Source of the DNA: Turnera subulata
Lineage: Eukaryota > Streptophyta > Magnoliopsida > Malpighiales > Passifloraceae
Direction of reading: 5' to 3'
NCBI GenBank assembly: GCA_028386065.3
Contig: JAKUCV010001841.1
Location: forward strand, 142,606-206,605
DNA length: 64,000 nucleotides
Shown one piece after another: positions 47,358-59,120 of this stretch. How positions within the stretch are numbered: the stretch's first letter is position 1; every line of letters starts with the position of its first letter. The notes beneath the pieces are model-generated. The model did not search any database, had not been told where the DNA came from, and saw only the letters and a program-made list of their open reading frames with translations. A program made the position numbers and the translations under genes.

Positions 47358-49259
47358 TCAGCGTCCACAGTGCCGCATCAAGTAGTCAAGATTATGCTTG
47401 ATCTCGCGCAAACAAGGGATGAACAACTTAATCCCCTCCCACAGCTTCTCTTGGAATTGCTGGAATTCAAACTGAAAGGCGAATTGCCTCTCATCAGCCT
47501 GTGCTTGTCGTCCGACAAGCCGCTGAAGATCGTCATACAAATCGGGCAAAGCCTCCAGGCCCTCCAGCGCTCTCTCAGAAATGGACAGCCTGTGTGAACT
47601 GCATCCATCAGCAGCATCCTCGTCACGGGCAGCAGCAACAGCATCATCATCCTGCACAGGAAAAGTACTTGCACCACCACCTCCATTCACCCTAGGTAAG
47701 CCCATGCGGAAAAATGTGTCTAAACCCAAATCTGAGGAACTAGGATGAACAGTATGTCTAGACAAATCAAGACCAAAAGAGATAGCAATGGCCGACACTA
47801 GTCCTCCTCCACCAATTTTTTTAGTTAATAAATGGGCAGTCTTATGAAATCGACTCAACAAAAAGCAACCGGCATTAACCGGAATATCATGCACCATGCA
47901 ATGGAGAAAGAAAAGCTCCTCTCGGTTTACTACGCCGTCAGTGGAATCACGGCTAAACAAGGTGTTAGAGAGGACTCTATGCAAATAGCGGAGAGTAGGA
48001 TTCCTCAGGCGAGTGGCCTTGGAGACATTTTTAGTGTAAAGTGAGTTGTCGGCCAATTCCTCCCAAACAAACTGGTCATCAAAGTCAGGGGGAATATAAC
48101 GATGCCCATGGTTTGAAAAACCAAAAATAGCGTTGAACTCAGGTAGGGTCAAAGTAAAATCCCGATTGGCTACCCTAAACTGAATGTCACCGGTGTCATT
48201 AGCAACATAATCGTCAAGAGAACGATAAAATGTGCTAAAAAATTCATATGTGAGTTCAACATAGGCAGGGTATCTTAAGGATGCAAATCTAACCAAACCC
48301 ACAGCAAACAGAAATTGGTTAACTTCTTCCTTATTCCCCATATGAGACACAACATCATCATTTAAATACTGGGTTTGTCTAATGGGTCGCTTGAGCAATT
48401 TTTCATATGTTTTCTCAAGGGTGGCAGTGGGCATACTAGGATGAAAAGCAGGAGGAGGATGAGGTGGTGACTTACTTTTCGCAGGAGGAGATTTTCTGGC
48501 CCGTTTTGGTGCAGGAGGTGGGCTTGGGTCTGGACGGGCGCGCTTGCTCGAGGTTGGTACCCGTGCGTTGGTTCGAGCACGGCTGGGCAGAGGGGAGGCA
48601 GAGGCTCGGGTTTTGCCTCGGGCTGGACGAGCTTTAGGCTTAAAGGGCCCGGTACGCTCCTTCTGGATAGTGGAAGCACGGCCATTTCGTCGTGCCGAGG
48701 GCTCGGGTGCATCATCCTCAAGCTCGACTATTGGAGGGTCTTCATCGGCAGCAGAACGGCGCCGTGGGCCAGTGCCTGCGAATTTGCGGGCACGGGTTCG
48801 AGCTGAGATGGGTGCACTGGTGTCATGGCGATGGTGGGCTTCTTCATTGCAGGGCTGTAGAGAGGCTTGATTGACCCCCGGCGAAGTGGTGACCAGAGGC
48901 GGGGCAGAGGGCCTCGAGTTCTGAGCCTCCAAGGGGGAGGATCGTCGAGGTGACCGTTGTGAGTGGTGGCTCTGGTTGCTGCCACGGGGCGATCACCGTG
49001 GAGGGTCTGCATGCGAGCGGCGTGCAGTGGTGGAGAGGGAGGAGGCCGAGGAGGCGGCTGGGTTGCTTGGTCGGTGGTCGTCTGCCCGTTGTGCCGCCCG
49101 ATTGGAAGAGGAGGAGGCACGGGTGGACGGCGGGTGAGTTGAAGGTGGTGGTGATGAGGGGCGGCGAGTGGGGGTGCTGAAGCCATGGCCACGGTAGGCA
49201 GCTTCCTCCTTGGTCCTCATGGGTGAGAATAAAGAGGAGAAAAGAGAAGAAATAGTCAT
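47358..49259 (-). pseudogene. Athila third ORF (env-position / ORF1-like protein), interrupted by one UGA
   Basis: From an ATG at 49,259 (MTISSLFSSLFSPMRTKEE) the frame runs to 48,993, where a TGA falls, and then stays open in the same frame to a stop at 47,358, 634 codons in all. N-terminal part: Pro/Ser/Arg-rich and basic, with clusters like KRARPDPSPPPAPKRARKSP that could act as nuclear localisation signals. Middle: a folded domain with LFAVGLVRFASLRYPAYVEL, YEFFSTFYRSL and FTLTLPEFNAIFGF, resembling the retrotransposon ORF1/plant-transposon domain common in Athila. C-terminal: a Gln/Glu-rich helical stretch (QAQADERQFAFQFEFQQFQE). I see no convincing transmembrane segment or signal peptide, so calling it an envelope would be by position only. 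Expression would need splicing or a subgenomic start. Confidence 0.75.
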
Positions 49260-49997
49260 GGAGGGTGATGGGTATCGGGTTTTAACGAGGTGGAAGATGG
49301 GTTTATTATGTGTATATTTTGTTTGTATCCTGCTAGATTTGATTTAGCAGATACTTGGGTGTTTAAAGTGGGAGGGTTAGAGGAGATTTAGGGATTAGAG
49401 ATAGGATTTGGAGTTGAAGATGGTTAGGATAAAGATCTAAAGGAGTTTTTGGTTGTCACTAATGCTTATCTTTGCCTTCTCTCGTGTAGCCTGATAACCC
49501 CCATCATGCCTCTTTTCTTGGTAAAGTATAATATTATATACAAAGGTATACACCCTTACATATGTATATAATTCTTCTCTTTTTTCCTTGTTGCAGATCC
49601 CCGAGGACACGCCCCCTTGTCCCTTGAAGTGCTATAAAATTGTATAAAGTACAACTTTATGCTGCTCTTCCAGTAACATAATATTATATGTTTTGGGCAA
49701 AGCTTGTAACATAATATGATATGCTTTGTGTCATCCAGTAACATAGCCAAGCCCCATCATGTGCACACGCCTGACGCCCCCACCAACTCGCGACACACCT
49801 TTTTTTTTTTTTCGCCTTACTCTTTCCTGAGGCCCGTGTTATTCGAGATTGAATGTCGCCATCCTTTATTCATGGTGTGGCGATAGTTTGAAGGAGCCAT
49901 CCCCCAAACTATTTTATTAGGAGATCTTTCAAAAAGATCCGTGGGTTGCCTCCCACGAAGCGCTTCTTTAATGTCGTGTAGCTGGACTCGATGCCTC
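49260..49997 (-). other. Athila spacer between gag-pol and the third ORF
   Basis: About 740 bp without coding signal. It contains a poly-T run (49,799-49,812) and inverted ACATAATATTATATG/CATAATATGATATG blocks (about 49,674-49,722). Confidence 0.6.
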
Positions 49998-52900
49998 TTA
50001 TGCAGAGTGTGCATCGGTGAACGGTAACACCACCTCTTGTCCGATTGGCTCTTCGGGGAGGTAAAATTTTAGACGTTGACCATTCACGGTGAATGTACCG
50101 TCGTCCTTGTTTCGGATCACAACAGCTCCAGACTGGTGGACTTTGACAACTTCAAAAGGACCCGACCATCGAGATCGAAGCTTTCCTGGGAAGAGCTTGA
50201 GTCGGGAATTGAATAGTAGGACATAGTCCCCAGGTTTGAATTCTCTTTTGATGATCCGTTTGTCGTGCCACCCTTTGGTCCTTTCCTTGTAAATCTTGGC
50301 GTTCTCGTAGGCATCCAAACGAATTTCTTCGAGCTCGTTGAGCTGCAACAGGCGGTGCTGACCAGTCGCCTTGGGGTCAAAGTTCAAAACTTTGATCGCC
50401 CAGTAAGCCTTGTGCTGGAGCTCGAACGGGAGGTGGCAAGACTTCCCGTACACAAGTCGGTAAGGTGTCGTGCCAATAGGGGTCTTATAAGCAGTCCGGT
50501 AGGCCCATAGAGCATCGTCGAGCTTGATAGCCCAATTCTTCCTTGAGGAGTTCACCGTCTTTTCTAAGATCTGCTTGATCACCCTATTGGAAACTTCTAC
50601 CTGCTCGCTCGTCTGAGGATGGTATGGAGTAGCAATCTTGTGGGTTACTCCATATTTGCGAAGCACATCCTCCAATTGTTTGTTGCAAAAGTGGGTGCTG
50701 CCATCGCTTATCAACGCCCTGGGTGTGCCAAATCGAGAAAAGATCTTCTTAAGGAATTTGACAACGACCCGATCATCGTTGGTGGGAGATGCGATGGCCT
50801 CGACCCATTTCGTAACATAATCTACTGCCACCAAGATGTAGCAGTTAGATCGGGAGGACGGGAATGGTCCCATAAAGTCAATCCCCCATACGTCGAAAGG
50901 TTCGACCTCCAAAATGCCTTGCAGTGGCATCTCATGGCGTTTGGAGATGTTGCCTGTGCGCTGGCAACGATCACACAACCGTGTGAATTTCTTGGCATCT
51001 TTGAACATGTTCGGCCAGAAAAATCCACTTTGTAGGGCTTTTGTTGCCGTCTTCCATGCGCTCATATGGCCACCATAAAGTGAAGCATGGCAGTTGAGAA
51101 GTAGATTGTCAATCTCGTCTTCTGGTATGCAACGTCGAATCAGTCCATCGCCACATCTTTTGAAAAGAAATGGGTCATCCCAGAAATAATTCCTGACTTC
51201 AGAGAGGAATTTCTTTTTCTGTTGATAGGACAGATTCGGTGGCAAGATATTACTGGCAAGGAAATTTACAAAGTCGGCATACCAGGGAGTGGCGAGGTTG
51301 CTTTTGGTTTCTGCCATTAATGCCGCCAATTGTTCATCGGGAAAAGTATCATCAATTGGAAGCTCATCTTCGTTGGAGATGCGTTCCTGAGCCAATCTCG
51401 AGAGGTGGTCTGCAACAGTATTCTCGGTTCCCTTTTTATCTCTGATCTCGAGATCAAACTCTTGGAGCAAGAGTACCCACCGGATTAGTCGTGGTTTTGC
51501 ATCTTTCTTCTGCATCAAGTATTTAAGGGCAGAGTGGTCCGTGTGGACTATAACTTTGGAACCGAGAAGGTATGAGCGGAATTTTTCGATAGCGAATACG
51601 ACTGCTAACATCTCCTTCTCAGTTGTTGCATAGTTGACCTGTGCATCGTCAAGTGTCTTGCTCGCGTAATAAATTGCATGCAATTTATCATCTTTCCTCT
51701 GGCCCAAGACCGCTCCCACGGCATGATCACTAGCATCGCACATAATCTCGAAAGGAAGACTCCAATCGGGAGGTTGCATGATAGGAGCAGAGATTAGCGC
51801 CTTCTTGATTTTCTCGAAGGCTTCCAGGCATGCTTGGTCAAATTCGAAGGGCACGTCCTTGTTGAGCAGGTGGGTCAAAGGCTTAGTAACCTTCGAAAAG
51901 TCCTTGATGAACCTTCGATAAAATCCAGCATGACCTAGGAAACTTCGAATACCTCGAACATTGGTTGGTGGGGGTAGTTTTTCTATCACCTCGATTTTTG
52001 CACGGTCAACTTCTATTCCCCGTTCGGAAATTGTATGGCCCAAGACTATCCCTTCTCGGACCATGAAGTGGCACTTTTCCCACTTCAGTACTAAGTTGGC
52101 CTCTTCACATCTTTGCAGGACTCGAGATAGATTGGCGAGACATTCATCAAAGTTCTTCCCGTAGACCGAGAAATTGTCCATGAACACTTCCATGATTTCC
52201 ACGATCATATCAGAGAAGATTGACATCATACATCGCTGGAATGTCGCTGGAGCATTGCATAATCCAAACGGCATCCGACGGTAGGCAAACGTTCCATATG
52301 GGCATGTGAATGTTGTCTTTTCTTGATCACTTGGATGGATCGGGATTTGGAAGAAGCCAGAATATCCGTCCAGGTAACAGAAGTAGGAGTGCTTTGCCAG
52401 TCTCTCGAGCATCTGATCGATGAATGGGAGCGGGAAGTGATCTTTTTGGGTGACGCTATTCAGTTTCCTGTAGTCGATGCACATGCGCCACCTTGTGACT
52501 GTCCTTGTGGGGATGAGCTCGTTGTTCTCATTGGCGACGACAGTCATTCCTCCTTTCTTGGGCACGACGTGAACAGGAGAGACCCATTCACTATCTGAGA
52601 TGGGATAGATTATCCCGGCGTCTAGAAGCTTCAAAATCTTCTTTTTGAAGACTTCTTTCATGTTCTCGTTTAGTCGCCTCTGACGCTCAATTACTGGCTT
52701 ATAGCCGTCTTCTATGAGTATTCTATGTGTGCAAAATGAGGGACTTATCCCTGTAAGGTCATCAATAGAATACCCGATTGCTCTTCGGTGCGCCTTGAGC
52801 TCTGTCAGCAGCTTTTCCTCCTCTTCCTTTATCAAACTTGCGCTTATGATTACTGGGTAAGTGGAATTTGGCCCCAGAAATGCATACCGAAGCTTGAGAG

Positions 52901-55316
52901 GAAGAGGTTTGAGCTCAACCTTCGGAGCATCTTCAATTGAATCCTCTGGCATCTTGTTCAACTCTTCAATTTTTTTATCTTCTTCGTCGGATGCCAAAGA
53001 TAAAGTTTCTAATTGGCGTGCGCATTCTGCTATTTCAGGATTAGGATCCTGAATACCTTTGCTATGGGCTAGGCACGCCAATAGTGGATCTACACAGTCT
53101 TCCTGTGCATTCTCTTCTTCAGCTGCTGCTTCGACAATATCAAGGCTGTAGCACGAGTTATCAGCTACGCCTTTCCGGATCACTTCATTAACTGCGAAGC
53201 ATATTTTCTCAGACCCGACCTGCAACGAGAGCTTTCCGCCTTTGACATCGATAATGGCCCCAGCAGTTGCTAGAAAGGGTCGTCCGAGAATAATAGGAAC
53301 GTGGTTATCGGCTTCCATATCCAAAACCACGAAGTCGACTGGGACGAAAAAGCTCCCGATCTTGATGGGAACGTCCTCCAAAATTCCCATTGGGTACTTG
53401 ACAGTCCTATCTGCTAGATGGAGGGACATAGCAGTAGGTTTTAGATCCCCCAAGTTTAGCTGTTTGCTGATTGATAAGGGAATCACACTGACGCTTGCTC
53501 CTAGATCGCAAAGTGCTCTCTCAATACGAACCTTCCCTATGTCACAAGGGATAGTAAAAGTTCCTGGATCCGGGAGTTTGTTTTGGATGATAGCACTACA
53601 TTCTCCCGTCAAAGCCACTGTCCCATAATCAATCAGTTTATTCTTATTGGACAGGATGTCCTTTAAGAATTTTGCATAGGTGGGCATTTGGGACACAACC
53701 TCAATAAACGGAATATTTATATAGAGCTTCTTCATAATCTCTAGGAAGTGTCCAAACTTCTTGTCGTGGACCAGTGGGTTAAGTCTTTGAGGAAAAGGAA
53801 TAGGTGGAACATAGGCTTTTACTTCGTCTTCCTTTTCCTTCCCTTTCTCGGTTGACACAGCCTGCTCGTGCTTTGTGGACTTGTCTTTTTGCTCAACCTG
53901 GCCATGCTCTGCTTCTTTTACCGGGGCAGAAGGTGGTTGGCGCTCCGGATATTGGGTTCCACTCCTAAGAGTGATTGCATTGCATTGAGCGTCCGGATTG
54001 ACTTCTGGTTTGCCCGGTAGTCTGCCGAGAATTCCCTGACTGGGACTAGCTTGAGCAATCTGACATTCAAGATTGTTGATTTTTTCAGAAAGCCCCTTCA
54101 CGACTTGTCGTTGTTCTTCCATAAATGACTTGAGTAGTGACTGCAAGTCATCTTTAGGAGCCTGCTGGTACGCCTGTGCAGGTTGTTTTTGAGGAAATCC
54201 GGGAGGACCCCTTCCAGTTTGATTTTGAGCGGACTGTTGAGATTTCCAGAAGAAGTTAGGGTGCTCCCTCCAACCTGGGTTGTAGGTGTTTGAGTAAGGG
54301 TCTTTTTGGACCCTCTGGTTGATGTAACTGACTTGCTCCTGGCATGCTTGCTCATAACCGCCTTCTACTGGGCACTCCTGATAGCTTCCTTCACATCTGG
54401 CACAAGAATGGGACTGTCCTTTCCCATTCAGCTTCAAGATGGCATCCAACTTAGCGTTCATCAGGCTCATAGCGTCAAGTTCAAGAACTCCGGCAGTTTT
54501 TCCGCCAGGTATCTCAGTAGACCAATTAAATTTGTTGCTTGCGACGTGCTCGAATAGTTCGTACACGTCCGCAGCATCTTTAGCTAAAGCTACTCCTCCG
54601 ACTGCTGCATCAAAATGTGCACGGAGGGTCTCGTTTAGGCCAGCATAGAATTTTTCCACAATCAGCCAATCTGGAAGGACATGCTGTGGGCATCTTCTTA
54701 GTGCATCTTTAAATCTTTCCCACGCATCGTAGAATGATTCATTGGCCTTTTGTTTGAACTCCATTATGTTGTTCCGAAATATCATGGCCTTGCTGGGCGG
54801 GAAAAATTTCTTCAGGAAAGCCTGGGATAGAGCCGTCCATGTATTAAATGTCCTAGGAGCTTGTGCCGTCAACCACGCCTTTGCCTTATCCTTGAGTGAG
54901 AAAGGAAAGAGGCGCAGCTTAATAGCATCTTCCGAGGCTCCATTCACCTTGATCGTGTCACAAATTTCCAGGAAATCTTGCAAGTGTTGATTTGGATCTT
55001 CAACAGGGGAGCCCCCGAAAGGATCTTGCTGTACCATCTTAATAAGGGCCGACTTAAGCTCAAAATTGTTTGCTTGCACAGTTGGACGGACCACACTAGA
55101 CTGTGCAAGAGTTGCATCTGGGATTGAGAAGTCTCGGACCGGTCTAGCTCGAGGTCCGAACCGGACTTCTTCATTGTGTTCAGCCATTTCTTCTTCGGTT
55201 GAGGTGCCGTCCTCTGATTCCTTCTCGAGCCGGAGTCTATGGAGTTTGGCCCAAAAATTTCTCTCGACCTCGGGATCTAGCTTTCCTGGTGGTATTCCCG
55301 AGCTTCTAAGATTCAT
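49998..55316 (-). CDS. Athila gag-pol polyprotein
   Basis: Uninterrupted 1772-aa frame from ATG 55,316 ([16 protein letters not shown]); the frame extends 10 codons further up to a GTG, but ATG is the likely start. Domains by residue: gag 82-260 ([31 protein letters not shown]); Cys-rich 304-325; protease near 600 with DLGAS at 604-608; RT about 880-1130 with [16 protein letters not shown] and [13 protein letters not shown], the metal-pair motif reading FMDN at 1045-1048; RNase H 1190-1310 ([20 protein letters not shown]); integrase zinc site H1410/H1417/C1448/C1451 and DD35E D1480, D1538, E1574. Order PR-RT-RH-IN is Ty3/gypsy, motif style is Athila. It would make capsid and replication enzymes, but the RT Asp-to-Asn change probably disables reverse transcription by this copy. 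Confidence 0.95.
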   Translation of the reverse strand: MNLRSSGIPPGKLDPEVERNFWAKLHRLRLEKESEDGTSTEEEMAEHNEEVRFGPRARPVRDFSIPDATLAQSSVVRPTVQANNFELKSALIKMVQQDPFGGSPVEDPNQHLQDFLEICDTIKVNGASEDAIKLRLFPFSLKDKAKAWLTAQAPRTFNTWTALSQAFLKKFFPPSKAMIFRNNIMEFKQKANESFYDAWERFKDALRRCPQHVLPDWLIVEKFYAGLNETLRAHFDAAVGGVALAKDAADVYELFEHVASNKFNWSTEIPGGKTAGVLELDAMSLMNAKLDAILKLNGKGQSHSCARCEGSYQECPVEGGYEQACQEQVSYINQRVQKDPYSNTYNPGWREHPNFFWKSQQSAQNQTGRGPPGFPQKQPAQAYQQAPKDDLQSLLKSFMEEQRQVVKGLSEKINNLECQIAQASPSQGILGRLPGKPEVNPDAQCNAITLRSGTQYPERQPPSAPVKEAEHGQVEQKDKSTKHEQAVSTEKGKEKEDEVKAYVPPIPFPQRLNPLVHDKKFGHFLEIMKKLYINIPFIEVVSQMPTYAKFLKDILSNKNKLIDYGTVALTGECSAIIQNKLPDPGTFTIPCDIGKVRIERALCDLGASVSVIPLSISKQLNLGDLKPTAMSLHLADRTVKYPMGILEDVPIKIGSFFVPVDFVVLDMEADNHVPIILGRPFLATAGAIIDVKGGKLSLQVGSEKICFAVNEVIRKGVADNSCYSLDIVEAAAEEENAQEDCVDPLLACLAHSKGIQDPNPEIAECARQLETLSLASDEEDKKIEELNKMPEDSIEDAPKVELKPLPLKLRYAFLGPNSTYPVIISASLIKEEEEKLLTELKAHRRAIGYSIDDLTGISPSFCTHRILIEDGYKPVIERQRRLNENMKEVFKKKILKLLDAGIIYPISDSEWVSPVHVVPKKGGMTVVANENNELIPTRTVTRWRMCIDYRKLNSVTQKDHFPLPFIDQMLERLAKHSYFCYLDGYSGFFQIPIHPSDQEKTTFTCPYGTFAYRRMPFGLCNAPATFQRCMMSIFSDMIVEIMEVFMDNFSVYGKNFDECLANLSRVLQRCEEANLVLKWEKCHFMVREGIVLGHTISERGIEVDRAKIEVIEKLPPPTNVRGIRSFLGHAGFYRRFIKDFSKVTKPLTHLLNKDVPFEFDQACLEAFEKIKKALISAPIMQPPDWSLPFEIMCDASDHAVGAVLGQRKDDKLHAIYYASKTLDDAQVNYATTEKEMLAVVFAIEKFRSYLLGSKVIVHTDHSALKYLMQKKDAKPRLIRWVLLLQEFDLEIRDKKGTENTVADHLSRLAQERISNEDELPIDDTFPDEQLAALMAETKSNLATPWYADFVNFLASNILPPNLSYQQKKKFLSEVRNYFWDDPFLFKRCGDGLIRRCIPEDEIDNLLLNCHASLYGGHMSAWKTATKALQSGFFWPNMFKDAKKFTRLCDRCQRTGNISKRHEMPLQGILEVEPFDVWGIDFMGPFPSSRSNCYILVAVDYVTKWVEAIASPTNDDRVVVKFLKKIFSRFGTPRALISDGSTHFCNKQLEDVLRKYGVTHKIATPYHPQTSEQVEVSNRVIKQILEKTVNSSRKNWAIKLDDALWAYRTAYKTPIGTTPYRLVYGKSCHLPFELQHKAYWAIKVLNFDPKATGQHRLLQLNELEEIRLDAYENAKIYKERTKGWHDKRIIKREFKPGDYVLLFNSRLKLFPGKLRSRWSGPFEVVKVHQSGAVVIRNKDDGTFTVNGQRLKFYLPEEPIGQEVVLPFTDAHSA

Positions 55317-55420
55317 GCACCAAGACGATCTGAAGAAGAAACACACTAAACAAAACGGGTGAAAAAGAAAAAGAAAGATCTAGATTAACCAATTCACAAA
55401 GTCAATGATATTAACGCCGA

Positions 55421-55440
55421 TTCCCCGGCAACTGCGCCAA
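55421..55440 (-). promoter_or_regulatory. Athila primer-binding site (tRNA-Asp type)
   Basis: Minus strand TTGGCGCAGTTGCCGGGGAA, five bases inside the 5' LTR. The usual Athila site is TGGCGCCGTTGCCGGGGA, complementary to the 3' end of tRNA-Asp; one base differs. Confidence 0.85.
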
Positions 55441-55445
55441 AAACT

Positions 55446-56903
55446 TGATAGCCTCCTGCAAGTATACAGGGTGTTGTAGTACCAAGGTCGTCTCACAGGG
55501 ATCTTTTCTAAGTACTATTAACAATGTGATACGCGATTATCTAGAAAATAAATCCTCGAAGAGGAGTCGATTGAGTGGTGCAAATAAATAAGCAAATAAA
55601 CAGCAAAAAGTGGTAGTAAACGAGATCACAATAGATAAAAACACCTAGGACTTCGGGGAATCCCTTGCCAATATTTCCATGCAATTTAAGTACAACACAA
55701 CCAAGCCGTGTTCTGTCACTACATGACCTGCCTGTGTGGATCTAATATTAAATCTTAAAATTACTCTTCTTCGAAAGAACCGGTAAACTCAATTAGATCA
55801 ATATCCTACTTCCGTAAGCCGTAAAACCCCTTTCTAGCTTATCTCCACTATCCATTCTGCCAGTGTTAAAATAAATTAAGAGCTTTAAGTTCTTACCTTC
55901 TAAGTCTCCAATAGGAAGCACGCCTCTCCCGAGGTCGGTCCCTAAAGCCCGGTCTAAGTTTTCTATAGGGAATTGACGCTGTCACTTAACAATTTCCTAT
56001 TATAAATTTAAGCTAATTGGTGGCCAAACAACCAACTTAATTAAGCATCAAAGACCGAATCAAAGAAGAATTAATTTAGAGGCACAATATTTAATTAAGT
56101 TTGCATGAAAATAATTGACAAGATCATTCCCTAATCCTAGATTTAAAAATTAGCTAGAGATGATTTGAGAAGAGACAATTATTTGAAAATAATTCATCAT
56201 TGTTATTCAAGTGAAGAAATAAATTACAAAATTAAAAGACCAACCTTGTACAGATGACGAACCCATCCCAAAGAAATGCCCAGCTCAAACTAATCTAGTA
56301 AACTAAAGAAAAGTGTTTGCTTTATAAGGAAATAAAATAACTATAAAACTAAGCCTAAGCATGAGTATGACGAGCTGCAAAAGTTGGAAATGATTGATGC
56401 GATGCAGGGCTCTATTCCCCCACTGGAAGTCTTCTCCTTTTGGCATCGGGTCCCGCGTCATTTTATAGTGGGGGAAGGGGACCAAGTTTGTGGCTGAATT
56501 TGCATGCTTGAATCAAGGAAACAACTTGGTCAAAGACCATTTCATGCGCCAACTCATGCAACAGGTGGCCAAGACTTGGTCATGTGTGATTTTGGATTTA
56601 ACTTCCTTCCATTTTACAAGGATGACCACGTGTGCATGAACCAATTCTTGAATAATTCTTGTCTCATTCATGGTTCCAAACCTGCTCCTTGTAACGCAAC
56701 TCCAAGCAAGCCCACACTTTTCTTGTTTTCATCCAAACAAGTCCAGAATTCTTGATTTCCTGCGAAAAGGTCCTTACACACTAGGAAAGAAAATAATTAA
56801 AAATAAACTAAATAAAGGCTAGAAAAATAAATAAATAAATATTAAAAACAACTAAAATGTCACAAATTAAATCCCAAAATGTGTGTAAAATATGCACACA
56901 TCA
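55446..56903 (-). mobile_element. Athila 5' LTR
   Basis: 1458 bp with the same ends as the 3' LTR. One extra G in a G-run at about 56,470 (GTGGGGGAAGG against GTGGGGAAGG) is the only indel noticed. Confidence 0.95.
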
Positions 56904-56908
56904 AAAAG

Positions 56909-57100
56909 GTTGGTTTCTGTAATAGGTTGAAGCTGATTCCGCAAAAGCCTAAGTTAGTGAGAGTATGAAATCCTAAAGGAGGGTCCTTTAGGTAGTGGAG
57001 GTACCTGGTGAGGGGGAAGCACTATAAATCACTGTGCCATCCTTTCTTCTTTCTGCTCTCTTATATTTATGCTTGTCTATGCAGTTCTAGTCAGAAGAAG
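56909..57100 (+). mobile_element. SIRE-type LTR continuation and leader
   Basis: Resumes directly after the Athila target copy. Has CACTATAAATCACTG (about 57,019), probably the LTR TATA box, then CT-rich DNA. No recognisable primer-binding site precedes gag, so the LTR end and gag N-terminus appear deleted. Confidence 0.5.
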
Positions 57101-57891
57101 AGCTAAAAAAGGCTAAGCTTGATGCTCAAGCCAAGAATGTCCTTCTTTGTGAAATAAGTGTGAGTGAGTTCCAAAGAGTCAGATCTTGTGAAACTACCTA
57201 TGAGAACTGGAGGCTTCTATGCGTCACTCATGAAGGCACAAACTAAGTAAAGGAGTTAAGACTCAATCGTCTCATGAGAGACTATGAACTATTTCAGATG
57301 GTTTCTGGTGAAACCATACAGGAGATGGATACTCGCTTCACAATTATGTGCAACAGCCTTACAACTCTAGGGAAGGTTATCACACACAGAGAGAAGGTTG
57401 CAAAGGTACTTAGGTCACTACCTAAGGAGTGGGAGCCCAAGGTTACTGCCATAGAAGAAGCTCAGAAATTGAATGCTCTCACCTATGATGAGCTGATTGG
57501 CAAGCTCATAGTACATGGTTCCAAGTTTGAAACCAAGAAACCAAAGAAGAAGGACCTGGCCTTAAAATCCCAAGAATCAGATGATGATAGTGATTCGGAT
57601 GTTGCACTCCTTACAAAGAGATTTGTAAGATACTTCAAGAAGAAGCAACTCAAGGGAAGAAGTCCTAGAGGTGTGAAGAATGGTGAGCCTAAAAAGGACC
57701 CCCTGACATGCTTTGGTTGCAACCGTCTTGGTCACATCAAATTAGAGTGTCCTTACCAAAAGAAGAACAAATATGATTCTTCTAAAACCAAAGGAAAGAA
57801 GGTCATGGTTGCTTGGGATGACTCGGATTCTTCAAGCGATTCAGAGACAGAAGAGGCAGCAAACGTGTCTCACAGCTCAAGAAGACTTTGA
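57100..57891 (+). pseudogene. SIRE-type copia gag
   Basis: Starts mid-protein (EEELKKAKLDAQAKNVLLC) with a stop near 57,243, then an open frame of 205 codons (57,274-57,891). It shows the UBN2-type gag pattern (MRDYELFQMVSGETIQEMDT, LRSLPKEWEPKVTAIEEA), a lysine-rich linker and one CCHC zinc knuckle, CFGCNRLGHIKLEC at about 57,711-57,752, then the acidic DDSDSSSDSETEE stretch typical of this lineage. The frame runs out after a one-base shift at about 57,868; the protein continues in another frame. The N-terminal third is missing. Confidence 0.82.
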
Positions 57892-58354
57892 GATAGATGT
57901 CTCACCTGACTTTACTTTTGATGAATTACAAGATGCTTTTGCTGAATTGCATGAAAAGTATAAGGAAGCTCTTAAAAAGAACAAAGCATATAAGAAGCGC
58001 ATTGATTTACTTGAATATGATGCTGAGGCACATAGAAATGCATATAAAAAGCTTGATACTGCTCATATAGAAGTATGTAGGTCATATGAAACTCTGAAAG
58101 CTGAAAAAGTTGCTCATAGTGAACTAGAAAAGGAAAATGTTTCTAATATTGCTAAAAGTGAGATGTTGGTTATGGAAAATAGTAAGCTTAAAGAGGAAGT
58201 TAGAGATCTTAAACACTCTCTTGAGAAATTCACCAATGGAACTGAAAACCTAAACATATTGTTAGGTCAGCAGAGTCACTCTGTGCAGAAAGAAGGAATA
58301 GGAGCTACACATGTGGTTTTTGAAAAACCAAAACACTTCTGTGCACTTTGTTAA
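57846..58354 (+). pseudogene. Coiled-coil extension of the SIRE gag-pol
   Basis: Next piece of the same polyprotein, one frame over: CLTAQEDFEIDVSPDFTFDE then about 130 residues rich in Glu/Lys/Leu with heptad-like spacing (FAELHEKYKEALKKNKAYKK, KLKEEVRDLKHSLEKF), predicted coiled coil. This segment between the zinc knuckle and the protease is usual in SIRE elements. Frameshifted again near 58,335. Confidence 0.7.
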
Positions 58355-59120
58355 GGCAGGGTCTGATATGCTTGTTAATACTCATGTGAATACTAACAAA
58401 CCTTATCAGACTGTTAAGAATGCTAAGATAGGATCCAGGATGCAATATAGACACATATCTCCTAACAGGGCACACAAACCAAATGATTCCAAGGTGGTTT
58501 GTAACAAACCAAACCAGTATGTGCCATTTGTTTGAACTAGGTCAAGAAAACCATATACACCTAGGTCAAACATGTATCCACCTAGGAGAAACAATCATAT
58601 GCATTCACATAGATCTAGTACATCTCATATTACATGTTATTTCTATGGTAAAGTTGGTCTTGGTATCAGAACCTGTTGGTTTAAGAAGAGAAACAATAAT
58701 GTGAGGTATATGTGGGTTCCGAAAGAAACCAAGCCTAACCTTGAAGGACCCAAGTCAGTTTGGGTACCTAAAACTTGATCATGTTGACAAGATACTAGGG
58801 ATGAATGGATCTTGGACAATGGGTGTTCAAGGCATATGACTGGAGACTTATCCATGTTTTCATCCCTAATTGAAAAGGACCGAGGTAATGTAACTTTTGG
58901 TGATAAGTCAAAAAGGAAGATCCTTGGTCTTGGTAATGTTGGTTCTAACACTGTTATTGAGCATGTTTTATTGGTTGACAATCTAAAGTATAACCTATTA
59001 AGTATTAGCCAGCTATGTGACAAAGGATACAAGGTTGTTTTTGAGGTTTCTAGATGTTTGGTTTTAGACAAAAACAAGTGGTTTTTGTTGGCAACAGAAA
59101 AGGCAACATATATTCTATAA
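58355..59120 (+). pseudogene. SIRE-type second zinc-like motif and aspartic protease
   Basis: 58,620-58,690 encodes a decayed knuckle (CYFYGKVGLGIRTC). WVPKETKPNLEGPKSVWVPK follows at about 58,710-58,775. The protease starts near 58,800 with DNGCSRHMTGDLS, where other copia proteases have D-S-G-C/A, so the active-site Ser is Asn here; then VTFGDKSKRKILGLGNVG and LLSISQLCDKGYKV to a stop at 59,120. Several frame changes and stops. Confidence 0.75.

Larger units (their letters stand above)
44301..56903 (-). mobile_element. Full-length Athila-type Ty3/gypsy retrotransposon
   Basis: 12,603 bp with LTRs at both ends (TGATAG...CATCA on plus strand), perfect AAAAG target duplication (44,296-44,300; 56,904-56,908), tRNA-Asp-type primer-binding site, polypurine tract, one long gag-pol frame and a downstream third frame. 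Sense strand is minus. By eye the LTRs differ by about 19 substitutions and one indel over about 1457 bp (about 1.3%), which at commonly used plant LTR rates means well under one million years. Confidence 0.95.

Noticed and set aside
48728..49192. 154-codon Pro-rich minus frame
   Set aside because: Out-of-phase overlap with the Athila third ORF in GC-rich DNA; probably a shadow, though it is noted in the findings.
58650..58670. TTGGTATCAGAACC resembling a tRNA-Met primer-binding site
   Set aside because: Lies inside the copia zinc-like/protease coding region, and no LTR end precedes it.
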